Source of the DNA: Chengkuizengella sp. SCS-71B
GTDB taxonomy: Bacteria > Bacillota > Bacilli > Paenibacillales > KCTC-33759
Reading direction: 5' to 3'
DNA: 64,000 nt
Assembly: GCF_040100845.1 (NCBI RefSeq)
Contig: NZ_JAZHSH010000001.1
Location: forward strand, 3,084,501 to 3,148,500
The position numbers and the translations under genes are program-made. The notes under the pieces were generated by a model that saw only the letters and a program-made list of their open reading frames with translations, did not search any database and was not told the origin of the DNA. This document shows positions 34,031 to 44,650 of the stretch, piece after piece. Positions within the stretch are counted from its first letter, which is position 1, and the number at the start of each line of letters is the position of its first letter.

Positions 34031-34378
34031 TCATTTATTAGACATAGGGTTAAAGAAATCAAAATCATAATTTTCATAAAAACTTCTTTCTCCTGTAACT
34101 AACCAATGATCGACTGCTATTTTAGAAAAATAGAATTGATTATTTATTCTAAATGATGCAATCTTAGGGTTGTCCATGCTCATGACCTCAGTATTAATAT
34201 CAGGTACGATCTTATTCAGTGCCTCATCATCTAATCCTAAATATTCCCCTAATTCTTCTTTAGTTAGTAGTGGTTTTTCGGGTTGGTTATTTGTATGAAT
34301 TGCATTAGAAATGAACCCAGCACTAACCATCATACAAATGCCAAGATACACAATAGCATAAAGTATTTTTTTATCCAA
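34031..34378 (-). CDS. Membrane-anchored protein with excisionase-like helix-turn-helix
   Basis: The TTG at 34378 with AAAGGAG gives 115 residues; a TTG at 34429 is also open but has no site. One membrane helix (about residues 4-24) is followed by LLTKEELGEYLGLDDEALNKIV and then FRINNQFYFSKIAVDHWL. This resembles the MerR/excisionase helix_turn_helix_17 pattern of picking a helix-turn-helix, a beta wing and a final WL. A DNA-binding motif tethered to the membrane is unusual. The function is unknown. It sits between alaS and the AI-2E permease gene on the same strand. Confidence 0.6.
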   Translation of the reverse strand: MDKKILYAIVYLGICMMVSAGFISNAIHTNNQPEKPLLTKEELGEYLGLDDEALNKIVPDINTEVMSMDNPKIASFRINNQFYFSKIAVDHWLVTGERSFYENYDFDFFNPMSNK

Positions 34379-34482
34379 TATTATATAACTCCTTTGGGCT
34401 TTAAGAATTAAGATGTTAAGAAAACTCAAGGTAATTATATAATATTGTTTATTGCTTTTGTAGACATTTATCTTGTTATTTT

Positions 34483-35553
34483 TTATGTTTTTTTACGCTG
34501 AACATAATAGTCAAACACATGATGTACAATGACCTTCATAACAGCAAAAACTGGAACTGCTAAGATTAATCCTACGACACCTGCCAATTCTCCTCCAACA
34601 AGTAAGGCAAATATAATCGACATTGGATGTAAATGTAATGTCCTGCCTACGATCTGAGGTGATATGACATTACCCTCTAATATTTGAACGATAATATTTA
34701 CGATGGCAACAAATAAAACCATTTTAAAAGAAATAGTGGCTGCCATAATAATTGCGGGAGCTGCACCAAAAAATGGTCCTAAATAAGGAATAATGTTAAA
34801 AACTGCAACAACACTTGCTAATAGTAGAGCGTAAGGCATACCAATAACCCAATACCCAATATACGCTAATATACCTACTACAACACATACTAAAAACTGC
34901 CCTCGTATGTAATTTCCTAATGCTTCATCAATATTGATTAATAAACGAACTGTTTGTTTACGGTGTTTACTTGGTATGATGGCTAAAGAACCTTTTTCAA
35001 TTAACTTAAAGTCTTTTAACATATAAAAGGCTAAGAACGGAACAATGAAGGCAAGAAACATCATATTGATATAACTTCCTATATCACTAATGAGTTGTGA
35101 AACTTCTTTGCCAATATTATTTTCAAAATTCATAAGCGAATTTGTTACCCCAAGGCGTACAGATTCAGGAAAAAAGCGATTTTCATATACATAATCAAGC
35201 CATTTTTGTACCGTGGCAGTTAATTCTGGCAAATGTTCATTCAATTCTTTTACCTGTTTCATAAACATCGGGATTAAATTCATTAATATTACGGTAATTG
35301 AAGTGATAAATACTGCGTAAATAAGTAAAACAGCTAATGTTCTCGGGACTTTACGTATACTAAGTAAATTAACAATTGGATTCAATACATAGGAAATAAT
35401 CATAGCGATTATAAAAGGAGCTAAAACAGCACTAATAAAATTATATATGCCAATAATCATTGGTTTGATTTGCAGCAGCATAAACAAAGCAGCCATGATT
35501 AACAAAATATAAATTAATATAATAAAAAAACGATTATTTACAAAACGTTCCAT
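34483..35553 (-). CDS. yrrI: AI-2E family transporter (YrrI)
   Basis: The 356-residue membrane protein has about eight helices, two at the start, a long amphipathic cytoplasmic loop (about 85-150), then helices up to VPVFAVMKVIVHH. Typical family motifs FLAFYMLKDF and NIIPYLGPFFGAAPAI and PQIVGRTLHLHPMSIIFALLVGGELAGVVGLILAVP are visible in sequence. Members export quorum-sensing AI-2 or act as Na+/H+ antiporters; the substrate is not decided. Its position upstream of alaS is conserved in Bacillales. Confidence 0.92.
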   Translation of the reverse strand: MERFVNNRFFIILIYILLIMAALFMLLQIKPMIIGIYNFISAVLAPFIIAMIISYVLNPIVNLLSIRKVPRTLAVLLIYAVFITSITVILMNLIPMFMKQVKELNEHLPELTATVQKWLDYVYENRFFPESVRLGVTNSLMNFENNIGKEVSQLISDIGSYINMMFLAFIVPFLAFYMLKDFKLIEKGSLAIIPSKHRKQTVRLLINIDEALGNYIRGQFLVCVVVGILAYIGYWVIGMPYALLLASVVAVFNIIPYLGPFFGAAPAIIMAATISFKMVLFVAIVNIIVQILEGNVISPQIVGRTLHLHPMSIIFALLVGGELAGVVGLILAVPVFAVMKVIVHHVFDYYVQRKKT

Positions 35554-35640
35554 AATTTCTCCCCAACACTTTTGAATTTCTAGTACAAGTTATAGTATTT
35601 TAAAGTATATGTACTAAAAGTGGAAAATAACCACTAATTT

Positions 35641-35656
35641 ACCCCAAAAAGTGAAG
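35641..35656 (+). repeat. Dispersed repeat end ACCCCAAAAAGTGAAG
   Basis: The 16-base sequence is identical to the start of the module at 26945-26960 (minus strand), and its first 15 bases recur at 55985-55999 (minus). No matching second end lies within 150 bases, so this may be a truncated copy. Confidence 0.45.
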
Positions 35657-35683
35657 GTCAAATATTCTAGCCTATTCCTATAG

Positions 35684-35721
35684 AAAAAAACACTTAGAGA
35701 GATTAAATTTCTCTAAGTGTT
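35684..35721 (-). terminator. Terminator of the cymR-desulfurase operon
   Basis: AACACTTAGAGA and TCTCTAAGTGTT form a perfect 12-bp stem with a 9-base loop, followed by TTTTTT on the minus strand. It lies 28 bases past the zinc-ribbon gene stop and closes the cymR, desulfurase, PRC-barrel and zinc-ribbon group. Confidence 0.85.
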
Positions 35722-35748
35722 ATGTTTGATATTTTAAATCTTAATATT

Positions 35749-35967
35749 TTAAGTTGCGTGTATCTCTTGTATCTCTTCTGACATTTCTTCTTCAAAAAAT
35801 AAATCATCCAGAGAGCTGAGGGAACCATCTTCTTCTACTTGAAATACTGACATTTTTTCTCCATTGACTGTTAGTTCTATGAAACAACCCCAACAGTAAA
35901 ATTGATGTGATCCTATTTTTCCAATATCTTTAGAATTACAATTTGGACAACGTAACACCTTATTCAC
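35749..35967 (-). CDS. Small zinc-ribbon-like protein
   Basis: The 72-residue protein has two CxxC-type pairs, CPNC at 7-10 and CWGC at 25-28, separated by 14 residues, a plausible zinc ribbon. A very acidic C-terminus (DDLFFEEEMSEEIQEI) follows. It starts with GTG or the GTG three codons later. It is directly downstream of the PRC-barrel gene (18 bases). No known family name; a link to the conserved PRC-barrel neighbour is likely but unproved. Confidence 0.7.
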   Translation of the reverse strand: MNKVLRCPNCNSKDIGKIGSHQFYCWGCFIELTVNGEKMSVFQVEEDGSLSSLDDLFFEEEMSEEIQEIHAT

Positions 35968-35985
35968 CCTATCCCTTCGAATTAA

Positions 35986-36492
35986 TCATGAATCCTCCAG
36001 ATCTTGTTCACTCTGAACAGGAACGATGATTGCGTCTTTTCCTACGGTTATTTGTATAGGAGCAGGCAGCCACTTTCTTCCATCCTGTATATCTGAGATT
36101 AAACCATCTGTTAATTCATATCCTATTATTTTTCTTCCCAATTTCCCACCAAAATAAACATCATCAACCATTCCTAATTCATGACCATTCACCGTTAAAA
36201 TTGGAAGACCCAGTATTTTTTTCTCTCCATCGTATAAAGGATGAAACTGATTAGATACATCATCTAGCTGCTGAATAACCTCTTCATTTTGTATGGTTAC
36301 AGCATCTTTACCAAAGGAAATTATATTTTCCCATTCCACAATTCTAGTTGAAGAAAACCAGTGCTTTCCTTCTAAAATGATTGCTTGAATTTCCCAATTA
36401 TTGTTAAGTAGAAAATCTTTTACAGAGCCTGTTTGCTCACCCTTCTCAATTTCAATGACGGGTAATCCAATTATATCTTTGGCTTTATGCAA
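35986..36492 (-). CDS. yrrD: PRC-barrel domain protein (YrrD)
   Basis: The 168-residue protein has two PRC-barrel-like repeats (about residues 3-75 and 85-160), each opening with a GLPVIEIEKGEQTGSV or GLPILTVNGHELGMV pattern and closing with a W-rich strand. PRC-barrels bind RNA or structural partners; in Bacillus yrrD lies in the same cluster without known function. It starts TTG behind GGGAGAG and is 16 bases downstream of the desulfurase gene. Confidence 0.85.
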   Translation of the reverse strand: MHKAKDIIGLPVIEIEKGEQTGSVKDFLLNNNWEIQAIILEGKHWFSSTRIVEWENIISFGKDAVTIQNEEVIQQLDDVSNQFHPLYDGEKKILGLPILTVNGHELGMVDDVYFGGKLGRKIIGYELTDGLISDIQDGRKWLPAPIQITVGKDAIIVPVQSEQDLEDS

Positions 36493-36508
36493 AATATAAC
36501 TCTCCCTT

Positions 36509-37657
36509 CTACTTACTACGTAAACGATTTACAATGGTTCCAATTTTTTTTGCAGCTGTTATCATTTCTTTTTTCGTATTATTTATACCCAAACTAAATC
36601 GAATGGCTCCTTTTCTCAATTCGGGAGAGATATCCATTGCATCTAATACATGCGAGTCCTTTATAGAACCAGATGTACAAGCAGATCCACTAGCAGCTGC
36701 AATCCCTTCAATATCAAAATTCATTAACAACGTTTCCTTGTTCGTTTGATTAAAACTTACATTTAAAATATGCGGCAATCTTTTGATAGAATGACCATTA
36801 ATAACGAATCCTTCATGTCCTAATTCTTTACTTAACTCTTCAATCAGAAGTGATCTTAAATCATTTAGAATTTTCTGATTATTGTTTACATTATGAACGG
36901 ATAGCTCAATCGCCTTAGAAAAACCTACAATAGCTGCAAGATTTTCCGTGCCTGCACGACGTTTGCGCTCTTGGTTTCCACCATATATATTAGGAAGTAA
37001 ATGGACTTTTTTATTTACATACAATAAGCCAATGCCTTTAGGCCCATTAATTTTATGTCCAGAAAAACTCATAAGATCAACTGGAAGATCTGAAAGGTTA
37101 ATCATTATTTTACCCAATGTTTGTACAGCATCTACATGAAAATAAATTCCTTTTTCACGTGCCAAACCACCGATTTCCTCAATCGGTTGTAATGTTCCAA
37201 CTTCATTGTTTCCATAGTGAATACTGATTAACACTGTTTCAGGTTTGATTGCTTTATTCAAATCTTCAATCGAAACTAAACCAGTCTTGTCCACAGGGAG
37301 GTAAGTAACGGCATGTCCTAGATTCTCTAGTTGTTGACAAGTGCTTAATACAGCTCGATGTTCAATTTGTGTTGTTATCACATGAATAGGTTTTTGTTTA
37401 CTTGCTGCTACCGTACCCATAATAGCTAAATTAACACTTTCTGTTCCACCACTTGTAAAGATAATCTCATTTGCACTGCAATGTAAATGTGATGCTATGG
37501 AGTCACGAGATGAATCCAAAGCAATTTTGGCATTCCTACCATACGAATGGAGACTCGAAGGATTTCCATAATGCTCTTTTAGAAACGGTACCATTACCTC
37601 AAAAACTTCAGAGTGCAGCGGAGTCGCTGCAGCATGGTCTAAATAAATATTATGCAT
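36509..37657 (-). CDS. yrvO: Cysteine desulfurase (YrvO/IscS type)
   Basis: The 382-residue PLP enzyme takes sulfur from cysteine to form a persulfide. It has YLDHAAATPLH at the start, HIEHRAVL-like QIEHRAVL, HVDAVQTLG, the PLP lysine in SFSGHKINGPKGIGLLY (about 204) and the catalytic Cys in SGSACTSGS (about 326). In Bacillus YrvO feeds MnmA for 2-thiouridine; mnmA lies nearby but on the opposite strand here. It follows cymR by 13 bases, so CymR and the desulfurase are cotranscribed. Confidence 0.93.
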   Translation of the reverse strand: MHNIYLDHAAATPLHSEVFEVMVPFLKEHYGNPSSLHSYGRNAKIALDSSRDSIASHLHCSANEIIFTSGGTESVNLAIMGTVAASKQKPIHVITTQIEHRAVLSTCQQLENLGHAVTYLPVDKTGLVSIEDLNKAIKPETVLISIHYGNNEVGTLQPIEEIGGLAREKGIYFHVDAVQTLGKIMINLSDLPVDLMSFSGHKINGPKGIGLLYVNKKVHLLPNIYGGNQERKRRAGTENLAAIVGFSKAIELSVHNVNNNQKILNDLRSLLIEELSKELGHEGFVINGHSIKRLPHILNVSFNQTNKETLLMNFDIEGIAAASGSACTSGSIKDSHVLDAMDISPELRKGAIRFSLGINNTKKEMITAAKKIGTIVNRLRSK

Positions 37658-37670
37658 TGTTCATCACCTG

Positions 37671-38093
37671 TTAAATATAGAACATGTTACTCTCATGTTC
37701 ATCTCCTTGATCTTGATAATGGATTAGATTTGCCAAAGTAGTTGAATCTAATACCTTTGCAATACTGTCACGAATATTGATCCAAAGATCTCTTTTTGCA
37801 GGATCATCTTCTTCTGTAAAATCAACGGGACTAATAGGTCCTTCTAACACACGAATAACATCCCCTGCTGTGATTTCTTCTGGAGGTTTAGAACATTGAT
37901 AACCACCATATGCTCCTCGAATGCTCTTGACTAAACCAGAGTTTCTTAATGGTGCAACCAATTGCTCTAGATAATGCTCTGATAATTGGTGCTTTTCAGC
38001 TATACTTTTAAGTGAGATTGGGCCTTCTCCATAATTTGAAGCCAATTCCATCATGATTGTAAGTCCATAACGACCTTTAGTAGAAATTTTCAA
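37671..38093 (-). CDS. cymR: Rrf2-family cysteine metabolism repressor CymR
   Basis: Starting at TTG 38093 (GGGGTG site) gives 140 residues opening MKISTKGRYGL, the conserved CymR/Rrf2 beginning; twelve extra residues upstream are open but atypical. Winged-helix DNA-binding residues lie in the first 60 (LKSIAEKHQLSEHYLEQLV, GLVKSIRGAYGGY). In Bacillus CymR, with CysK, represses cystine uptake and cysteine synthesis. No cysteine in the sensing loop supports the CysK-type rather than Fe-S-type Rrf2. Three hairpins lie just upstream. Confidence 0.93.
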   Translation of the reverse strand: MKISTKGRYGLTIMMELASNYGEGPISLKSIAEKHQLSEHYLEQLVAPLRNSGLVKSIRGAYGGYQCSKPPEEITAGDVIRVLEGPISPVDFTEEDDPAKRDLWINIRDSIAKVLDSTTLANLIHYQDQGDEHESNMFYI

Positions 38094-38148
38094 GGTAACA
38101 CCCCATACAGTAAATAATAGTTTATCCATAATATTTTGCGTACAGACG

Positions 38149-38228
38149 CCACCTCTATAGGTGGTATCTTCAAATCAGGTGGAGTAGAGTCTCCATCTGA
38201 TTTCTTGATGTTTAAGCTATGCTTAAAC
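38149..38228. repeat. Three tandem hairpins in the cymR upstream region
   Basis: CCACCT-CTAT-AGGTGG (38149-38164), a 13-bp stem from AAATCAGGTGGAG to CTCCATCTGATTT with one wobble (38172-38203), and GTTTAAGC-TAT-GCTTAAAC (38210-38228) follow each other with gaps of 7 and 6 bases. They lie in the presumed cymR 5' leader. None has a T tract. Their role is unknown; RNA folding or protein binding are both possible. Confidence 0.55.
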
Positions 38229-38383
38229 GAGTTCACTTTCTTAGTTATAAACAACAATTCTTCATTTATACTGCCGTATGATCCATTTCAGTTTATCTAT
38301 ATAAGGAAAAGTTAGTTATAAAAAGTTAGTTATTGAAAAGTTAATTATATGTTATCATATAAGAGCTTGCAATAGTAAAAAAT

Positions 38384-38412
38384 TTGACTATTTTTATTGA
38401 ATTTTTTAAAAT
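38384..38412 (+). promoter_or_regulatory. Predicted promoter of mnmA
   Basis: TTGACT, 17-base spacer, TAAAAT; predicted start near 38419. The ATG is 130 bases further, giving a long leader. Confidence 0.7.
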
Positions 38413-38456
38413 ATGTTAAACTCATTACTATTGAAATATAAAAAATAATAAATTAG

Positions 38457-39641
<1,185 letters not shown>

Positions 39642-39682
39642 CTCATTTATCTTGCATTTAAAAGTTCAAATTCCACATAAAC

Positions 39683-39710
39683 GGACCTTCATTTTTGGAG
39701 GTCCTTTTTA
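39683..39710 (+). terminator. Terminator of mnmA
   Basis: GGACCT and AGGTCC with a 10-base loop followed by TTTTTA, 41 bases past the mnmA stop. Confidence 0.85.
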
Positions 39711-39731
39711 TTCAAAACAAATATAGTTCAA

Positions 39732-40295
39732 CTATTGTTTCATTGAATTTATACAGTAGACCCGATGATCTGTCCACTCATCATGTTCAAAAATAAAACC
39801 TTTCCTTATACATTCAAACTCCATACCTACACTTTTTGCTAAATGAATAGAAGCTGAATTATCCAAATTTATATGTGCTTCAACACGATGAAAATTCAAT
39901 TTTTTAAAGGCAATTTGAAGTGCTTCACTTACTGCCTCTTTACCATAACCTTTTTGCCAATACTGATTATGAATGGTGTAACCGATTCTAGCCCATTGAA
40001 AATCACCTCTTGCCAAAGAGGAAAAGTCTACAGTACCTAAATGTTTTCCATCATCTTTCCGAAAGATAGCAAATACGTGAGCTATATCATTTATTGCTAT
40101 TTGTTGATGGTTTTTCACCAAATTAGTAAACCACTCTCTAGTACATTCACTCATATCGATTCTTCCCACATCGTATTTGTGCTGAGAAGGAAGTCTATTA
40201 TTAAATTCATTTAACCAATTATGATAATCCTCTTCTTGTAATGGTCTAATTAATAATCTTCTTGTATCTGAAAAATAATCAAATTTTATCAACAC
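39732..40295 (-). CDS. GNAT N-acetyltransferase, RimJ/RimL type
   Basis: The 187-residue protein has the acetyl-CoA loop QKGYGKEAVSEAL (about 119-131) and family signatures RLLIRPLQEEDY at the front and HRVEAHINLDNSASIHLAKSVGMEFEC at the back, spelled here in segments. It should acetylate an amine such as a ribosomal N-terminus or polyamine. It is transcribed alone, towards the mnmA terminator. Confidence 0.88.
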   Translation of the reverse strand: MLIKFDYFSDTRRLLIRPLQEEDYHNWLNEFNNRLPSQHKYDVGRIDMSECTREWFTNLVKNHQQIAINDIAHVFAIFRKDDGKHLGTVDFSSLARGDFQWARIGYTIHNQYWQKGYGKEAVSEALQIAFKKLNFHRVEAHINLDNSASIHLAKSVGMEFECIRKGFIFEHDEWTDHRVYCINSMKQ

Positions 40296-40541
40296 GACAC
40301 CTCTTATATGGATTCTTATTAAGTAGAAGCTCCTATGTTAAAATTGGACAACATATCTCACTTTGAGATGAATAGTTATTCATAATCAACATCTCTTTCC
40401 TTTTAAAACTAATTTAGTAGACTTAGATATTATAATATATGTTGGAGATGTACTAACTGTTTGTGTCAATCTACTGATTGTTTTGCATTATTTTTCTATA
40501 AAAACATGCTCATTAGTAGGCCTCAAACATATGATAGATGC
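40296..40541. other. Intergenic stretch with nothing recognised
   Basis: About 250 bases between the GNAT start and the terminator of rarA. I looked for small ORFs with ribosome sites, a 6S-RNA-like long hairpin and tRNA, and found none. Promoters for the GNAT gene presumably lie here. Confidence 0.5.
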
Positions 40542-40575
40542 AAATAGTCTCTCATTCATTGAGAGACTATTTTTG
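40542..40575. terminator. Symmetrical terminator after rarA
   Basis: AAATAGTCTCTCA and TGAGAGACTATTT form a perfect 13-bp stem with loop TTCAT; T tracts follow on both strands. It lies 27 bases past the rarA stop. Confidence 0.8.
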
Positions 40576-40601
40576 ATATACCATGTCTGTTCATTTTTTT
40601 A

Positions 40602-41909
40602 CTACTGTTTACTTCTACGATTTTGATTTATCTTAATTTTCTCTTCCATCCCTTGTTCAGTTGCTTCATAGAGTGTTTGATTTTTAATTTTATCTGGTAA
40701 GTACTGTTGTTTCACATAATGTCCGGGGTAATCATGTGGATATTGATACCCTTTGTGCCCTAATTCTTCTGACCCTTTATAATGTGTATCTTTTAAATGC
40801 AAAGGAACTTCAGCTGATTTTATATTTCCCATTAAATGTGCTATTTTTGAAAGAGCATTTGGAATGGCATTCGATTTTGGGCTTTCTACTGCAAATAAAA
40901 TTGCCTGGGAAATGATATATCTTGACTCAGGCCAACCTATTTTTTGATAAGCCTCCATTGCTGTCACAGATTGTACCATAGCTTGCGGATTTGCTAATCC
41001 GATATCCTCACTGCTAGCTACAATCAATCTGCGGATAAATACCATCGGATCCATACCTAACTTTTCAACTGCGTATATGAACCAAAACAATGCCGCATCA
41101 CTTGAACCTCTAATACTTTTATGAAAAGCGGATAAAACATCATATTGTGTGGACTCATCAGCTTTAATCGTCGGACGTCGAATTGATTCCTCTGCTACTT
41201 CAAGTGTTACATGTATTTTGCCATTTGGATTTGGATGTGTGGTCATGACTGCTAGTTCTAAAGCATTTAAAGATCTTCGTATATCTCCATTTGCCATATG
41301 TGCAATATGCATTAGAGCTTCCTCATCAACTAGGACAGGGAGCGTTCCTAATCCTTTCCCCTCATTATTCAAAGCCCTTTTCATAGCTTCTAACGAATGT
41401 TCATATGTTAATGCTTGTAATTCAAATAATGTGGATCTAGAAAGTAATGCACCATTGACATGATGAAACGGATTTTCTGTTGTTGCTCCAATCAATATGA
41501 TAATCCCTTGCTCCACTGCTGGTAAAAGAGCATCTTGCCTTGATTTATTAAAGCGATGTACTTCATCTAAAAAAAGAATCGTTTTTTTATCATACATTCG
41601 TTTGCTCAGTTTTGCGTTTTCAATCACTTCCCGCACATCTTTAACAGAAGCATCTACAGCGTTAAGCTGAACAAAATCTCCATTGGTTTGGTTTGAAATG
41701 ATATTTGCCAGTGTTGTTTTCCCTACACCTGGAGGACCGTATAAAATAATAGAGGTGATTTGATCTGCTTCAATCGCTCTTCGAAGCAACTTTCCTTCAC
41801 CAACGATATGTTGTTGACCGATATACTCATCTAAAGTTTGCGGTCTCATTCGATCTGCTAACAATTGATGCGTAGGTTGCTCTGATTCGTTATATGAAAA
41901 TAAGTCCAT
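40602..41909 (-). CDS. rarA: Replication-associated recombination protein RarA (MgsA)
   Basis: The 435-residue AAA+ ATPase acts at stalled replication forks. It has the Walker [11 protein letters not shown] (about 54-63), Walker B FLDEVHR, sensor 1 GATTENP and sensor 2 [14 protein letters not shown], then the MgsA C-terminal domain beginning near [15 protein letters not shown]. The ATG at 41909 is chosen; a TTG 21 bases further upstream is open but has a poor site. It lies downstream of tcdA, the conserved order, with a terminator between. Confidence 0.94.
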   Translation of the reverse strand: MDLFSYNESEQPTHQLLADRMRPQTLDEYIGQQHIVGEGKLLRRAIEADQITSIILYGPPGVGKTTLANIISNQTNGDFVQLNAVDASVKDVREVIENAKLSKRMYDKKTILFLDEVHRFNKSRQDALLPAVEQGIIILIGATTENPFHHVNGALLSRSTLFELQALTYEHSLEAMKRALNNEGKGLGTLPVLVDEEALMHIAHMANGDIRRSLNALELAVMTTHPNPNGKIHVTLEVAEESIRRPTIKADESTQYDVLSAFHKSIRGSSDAALFWFIYAVEKLGMDPMVFIRRLIVASSEDIGLANPQAMVQSVTAMEAYQKIGWPESRYIISQAILFAVESPKSNAIPNALSKIAHLMGNIKSAEVPLHLKDTHYKGSEELGHKGYQYPHDYPGHYVKQQYLPDKIKNQTLYEATEQGMEEKIKINQNRRSKQ

Positions 41910-42021
41910 GATTTTCACTACCTTTTCCAATCAATCTATCATTAAAGTGATTATATATTACATATATTTCTGGATGCTAAGACTACTATATCAAAACAAC
42001 TGCCTTGAATCCAAGAGTGAG

Positions 42022-42050
42022 AACGAAAAGAAGAGCCGTTAGGCTCTTCT
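42022..42050 (-). terminator. Terminator after tcdA
   Basis: AGAAGAGCC-TAAC-GGCTCTTCT followed by TTCG on the minus strand, a GC-rich 9-bp stem, 34 bases past the tcdA stop. Confidence 0.8.
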
Positions 42051-42084
42051 AAATGACTCATTATTATTTAACTATCATCGATTA

Positions 42085-42852
42085 TCAATACTTCCGCTGT
42101 ACTTTTAGATCATTTGCAGCCAATAAATCCTTAACAACTTCACTTGCCATAATCAGACCTGAAACGGAAGGTACAAAAGCGTTACTTGAAGGTGGATGTT
42201 TCGCTTTACGAATTTCCGGAGCATTTTCAGGAACGATTTCATCTGTCACCTCTTCTAAAGGAACGATCGGTGGTTCCTTTGAGTATACAACTTTTACTCC
42301 TTTATAAATTCTATCTTTTCTAAGTTTTTGACGGATGACTCTGGCCATCGGGTCCATTGAAGTTTTAGAAATATCCGTCACTTCAAATTGAGTTGGATCC
42401 ATTTTATTTGCAGCACCCATACTGGAAATCACTTGAATTTTTCTTTGTAAACACTGTTTAATTAGATGTATTTTGTATGAAATCGTATCTGAAGCATCTA
42501 CAACGTAATCTAATGGCGTTTCGAAAAATGATTCATATGTTTCTTCAGTGTAAAACATATTCAAAGCAATCACGTCACACTCAGGATTTATTAATCCAAT
42601 ACGTTCTTTCATCAGTTCAGCTTTAGACTGTCCAACCGTCGATGTTAAAGCATGAATTTGCCGATTTATATTCGTAATATCCACAACATCCTTATCAACT
42701 AAGATGATTCGACCAACACCTGAGCGAGCAAGTGCTTCAGCTGCAAAGGAACCAACACCCCCAATACCTAAAACCGCTACCGTACTATTTTTCATTATTT
42801 CTAGCCCTTTTTTACCGATGGCTAATTCATTTCTTGAAAACTGGTGAAGCAT
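42085..42852 (-). CDS. tcdA: tRNA threonylcarbamoyladenosine dehydratase TcdA (YrvM)
   Basis: The 255-residue E1-like enzyme uses ATP to cyclise t6A37 into ct6A. It has the nucleotide-binding VLGIGGVGSFAAEALARSG (about 29-47), LVDKDVVDITNINRQIHA, DASDTISYK, and the C-terminal ASEVVKDLLAA. TcdA usually works with the CsdA-CsdE sulfur relay in Proteobacteria; the nearby desulfurase could serve here. It lies 15 bases after aspS and should be in the hisS-aspS transcript. Confidence 0.94.
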   Translation of the reverse strand: MLHQFSRNELAIGKKGLEIMKNSTVAVLGIGGVGSFAAEALARSGVGRIILVDKDVVDITNINRQIHALTSTVGQSKAELMKERIGLINPECDVIALNMFYTEETYESFFETPLDYVVDASDTISYKIHLIKQCLQRKIQVISSMGAANKMDPTQFEVTDISKTSMDPMARVIRQKLRKDRIYKGVKVVYSKEPPIVPLEEVTDEIVPENAPEIRKAKHPPSSNAFVPSVSGLIMASEVVKDLLAANDLKVQRKY

Positions 42853-42867
42853 AGTTATCTTTCCTTT

Positions 42868-44649
42868 CTAGTTATTGCCAGCCTCTTGTTTGATTGCAAG
42901 GCGAATCGATAAATCATCTAACTGATGCTGACCTACCTCAGAAGGAGCATCACTTAATAAATCTGTTGAACTTGCAGTTTTTGGAAATGCTATCGTTTCA
43001 CGAAGATTAGAACTTCCAGCTAACAACATGATTAAGCGGTCAAAACCATAAGCGATTCCACCATGCGGAGGTGTCCCGTATTCAAAAGCATCTAATAAGA
43101 AACCAAATTGCTCTTGAGACTCTTCTTTCGAAAACCCTAATGCACTAAACATTTTTTCCTGAATTTCTTTTTGATAAATACGCATAGAGCCACCACCTAC
43201 TTCATACCCATTTAAAACAAGATCATAAGCTTGAGCACGAATCTCACTCGGATCTGTATCAAAAAGATGTATATCTTCTTCTTTTGGACGAGTAAATGGA
43301 TGATGTAATGCAACATAACGTTTTTCTTCTTCCGCGTATTCTACTAATGGAAAATCAACGACCCAAGCGAACTTAAATTGTGATTCATCAATTAAACCTA
43401 AATCTTTTCCTATTTTTAAACGTAAGTTTCCTAACACATCAGCAACTACTTTTTTCGTATCAGCAGAGAATAAAAGTAAATCACCATCTTCAGCTTGTAA
43501 TCTTTCCTTTAATGCTGCTAACTCCTCTTCGCTGAAAAACTTAACGATAGGTCCCTTCATTTCTCCATTTTTCACTTGAATCCAAGCAAGTCCCTTCGCT
43601 CCATAACGAGCAGCATAAGGTCCTAAGTCATCAATTTCCTTACGACTCCATGTACCGCAACCTTTGGCATTAAGAGCTTTTACTTGTCCTCCTTTAGCTA
43701 CTACACTTGCAAATACTTTCACACCAGAATTGACAACTAAATCCGATAAATCCACTAATTCTAAACCAAAACGAAGATCTGGTTTATCTGAACCGTACTT
43801 ATCCATCGCTTCTACATATGTCAAACGTTGAAAAGGACGTGGAATTTCAACACCTTTTAATTCTTTAAATAAACGTACCATAAGTTCTTCCATCATGTCC
43901 TGTAGCTGCTCTTCTGATAAGAATGAAGTTTCAATATCTACCTGAGTAAATTCTGGTTGACGGTCCGCTCTCAAATCTTCATCACGGAAACAACGAGCAA
44001 TTTGATAATAGCGCTCAACTCCCCCAACCATTAACATCTGCTTAAATAATTGTGGAGATTGTGGAAGTGCGAAGAACTTCCCGTCTTGTACACGACTTGG
44101 AACCAGATAGTCTCGAGCACCTTCAGGTGTGCTTTTTGTCAAAATTGGCGTTTCTATTTCTAGAAAATCTTTTTCATCTAAAAAGTCTCGGAAAATCTTA
44201 GCTGCTTTGGAACGAAGTTTTAACGTTTTTTGCATTTCTGGTCTACGCAGATCTAAATAACGATATTTCAATCGTAAAACTTCGTCCACATCAATTCCGT
44301 CTTCAATAAAAAATGGCGGATTTTTCGCTTCGTTTAATATTTCTATTTCAGAAACTTGTACTTCAATTTCACCAGTCGGAAGATTTGGATTTAACGTTTC
44401 TTCATCTCTTTCAACAACCTTCCCTTTCACTGCTATAACATACTCATTTCTAGCCTTATCTCCAGTATGAAGTGCTTCTCCTGAAAAATCTGGGTTAAAG
44501 ACAACCTGCATGATTCCTGAGCGATCCCGTAGATCAATAAACAAAACACCACCTAAATCTCTTCTTCTTTGAACCCATCCATTTAATATGACGGTATCTC
44601 CTACATTTGCTTTTGTTAAAGATCCACATTGATGTGTTTTTAGCATCAT
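42868..44649 (-). CDS. aspS: Aspartyl-tRNA synthetase
   Basis: The 593-residue bacterial-type AspRS has an N-terminal OB-fold ([22 protein letters not shown]), the class II catalytic core with motif 2 [14 protein letters not shown] (about 218-231), the bacterial GAD insertion (about 290-410), and motif 3 GIAYGFDRL near the end. It starts one base after the hisS stop, with GGGGG upstream. The two are expressed together behind a T-box leader. Confidence 0.97.
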   Translation of the reverse strand: MMLKTHQCGSLTKANVGDTVILNGWVQRRRDLGGVLFIDLRDRSGIMQVVFNPDFSGEALHTGDKARNEYVIAVKGKVVERDEETLNPNLPTGEIEVQVSEIEILNEAKNPPFFIEDGIDVDEVLRLKYRYLDLRRPEMQKTLKLRSKAAKIFRDFLDEKDFLEIETPILTKSTPEGARDYLVPSRVQDGKFFALPQSPQLFKQMLMVGGVERYYQIARCFRDEDLRADRQPEFTQVDIETSFLSEEQLQDMMEELMVRLFKELKGVEIPRPFQRLTYVEAMDKYGSDKPDLRFGLELVDLSDLVVNSGVKVFASVVAKGGQVKALNAKGCGTWSRKEIDDLGPYAARYGAKGLAWIQVKNGEMKGPIVKFFSEEELAALKERLQAEDGDLLLFSADTKKVVADVLGNLRLKIGKDLGLIDESQFKFAWVVDFPLVEYAEEEKRYVALHHPFTRPKEEDIHLFDTDPSEIRAQAYDLVLNGYEVGGGSMRIYQKEIQEKMFSALGFSKEESQEQFGFLLDAFEYGTPPHGGIAYGFDRLIMLLAGSSNLRETIAFPKTASSTDLLSDAPSEVGQHQLDDLSIRLAIKQEAGNN

Positions 44650-44650
44650 T

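Noticed and set aside
40296-40600. Possible 6S RNA or tRNA in the gap after rarA
   Set aside because: No long bulged hairpin, no cloverleaf and no conserved 6S ends were seen; only a terminator is supported.
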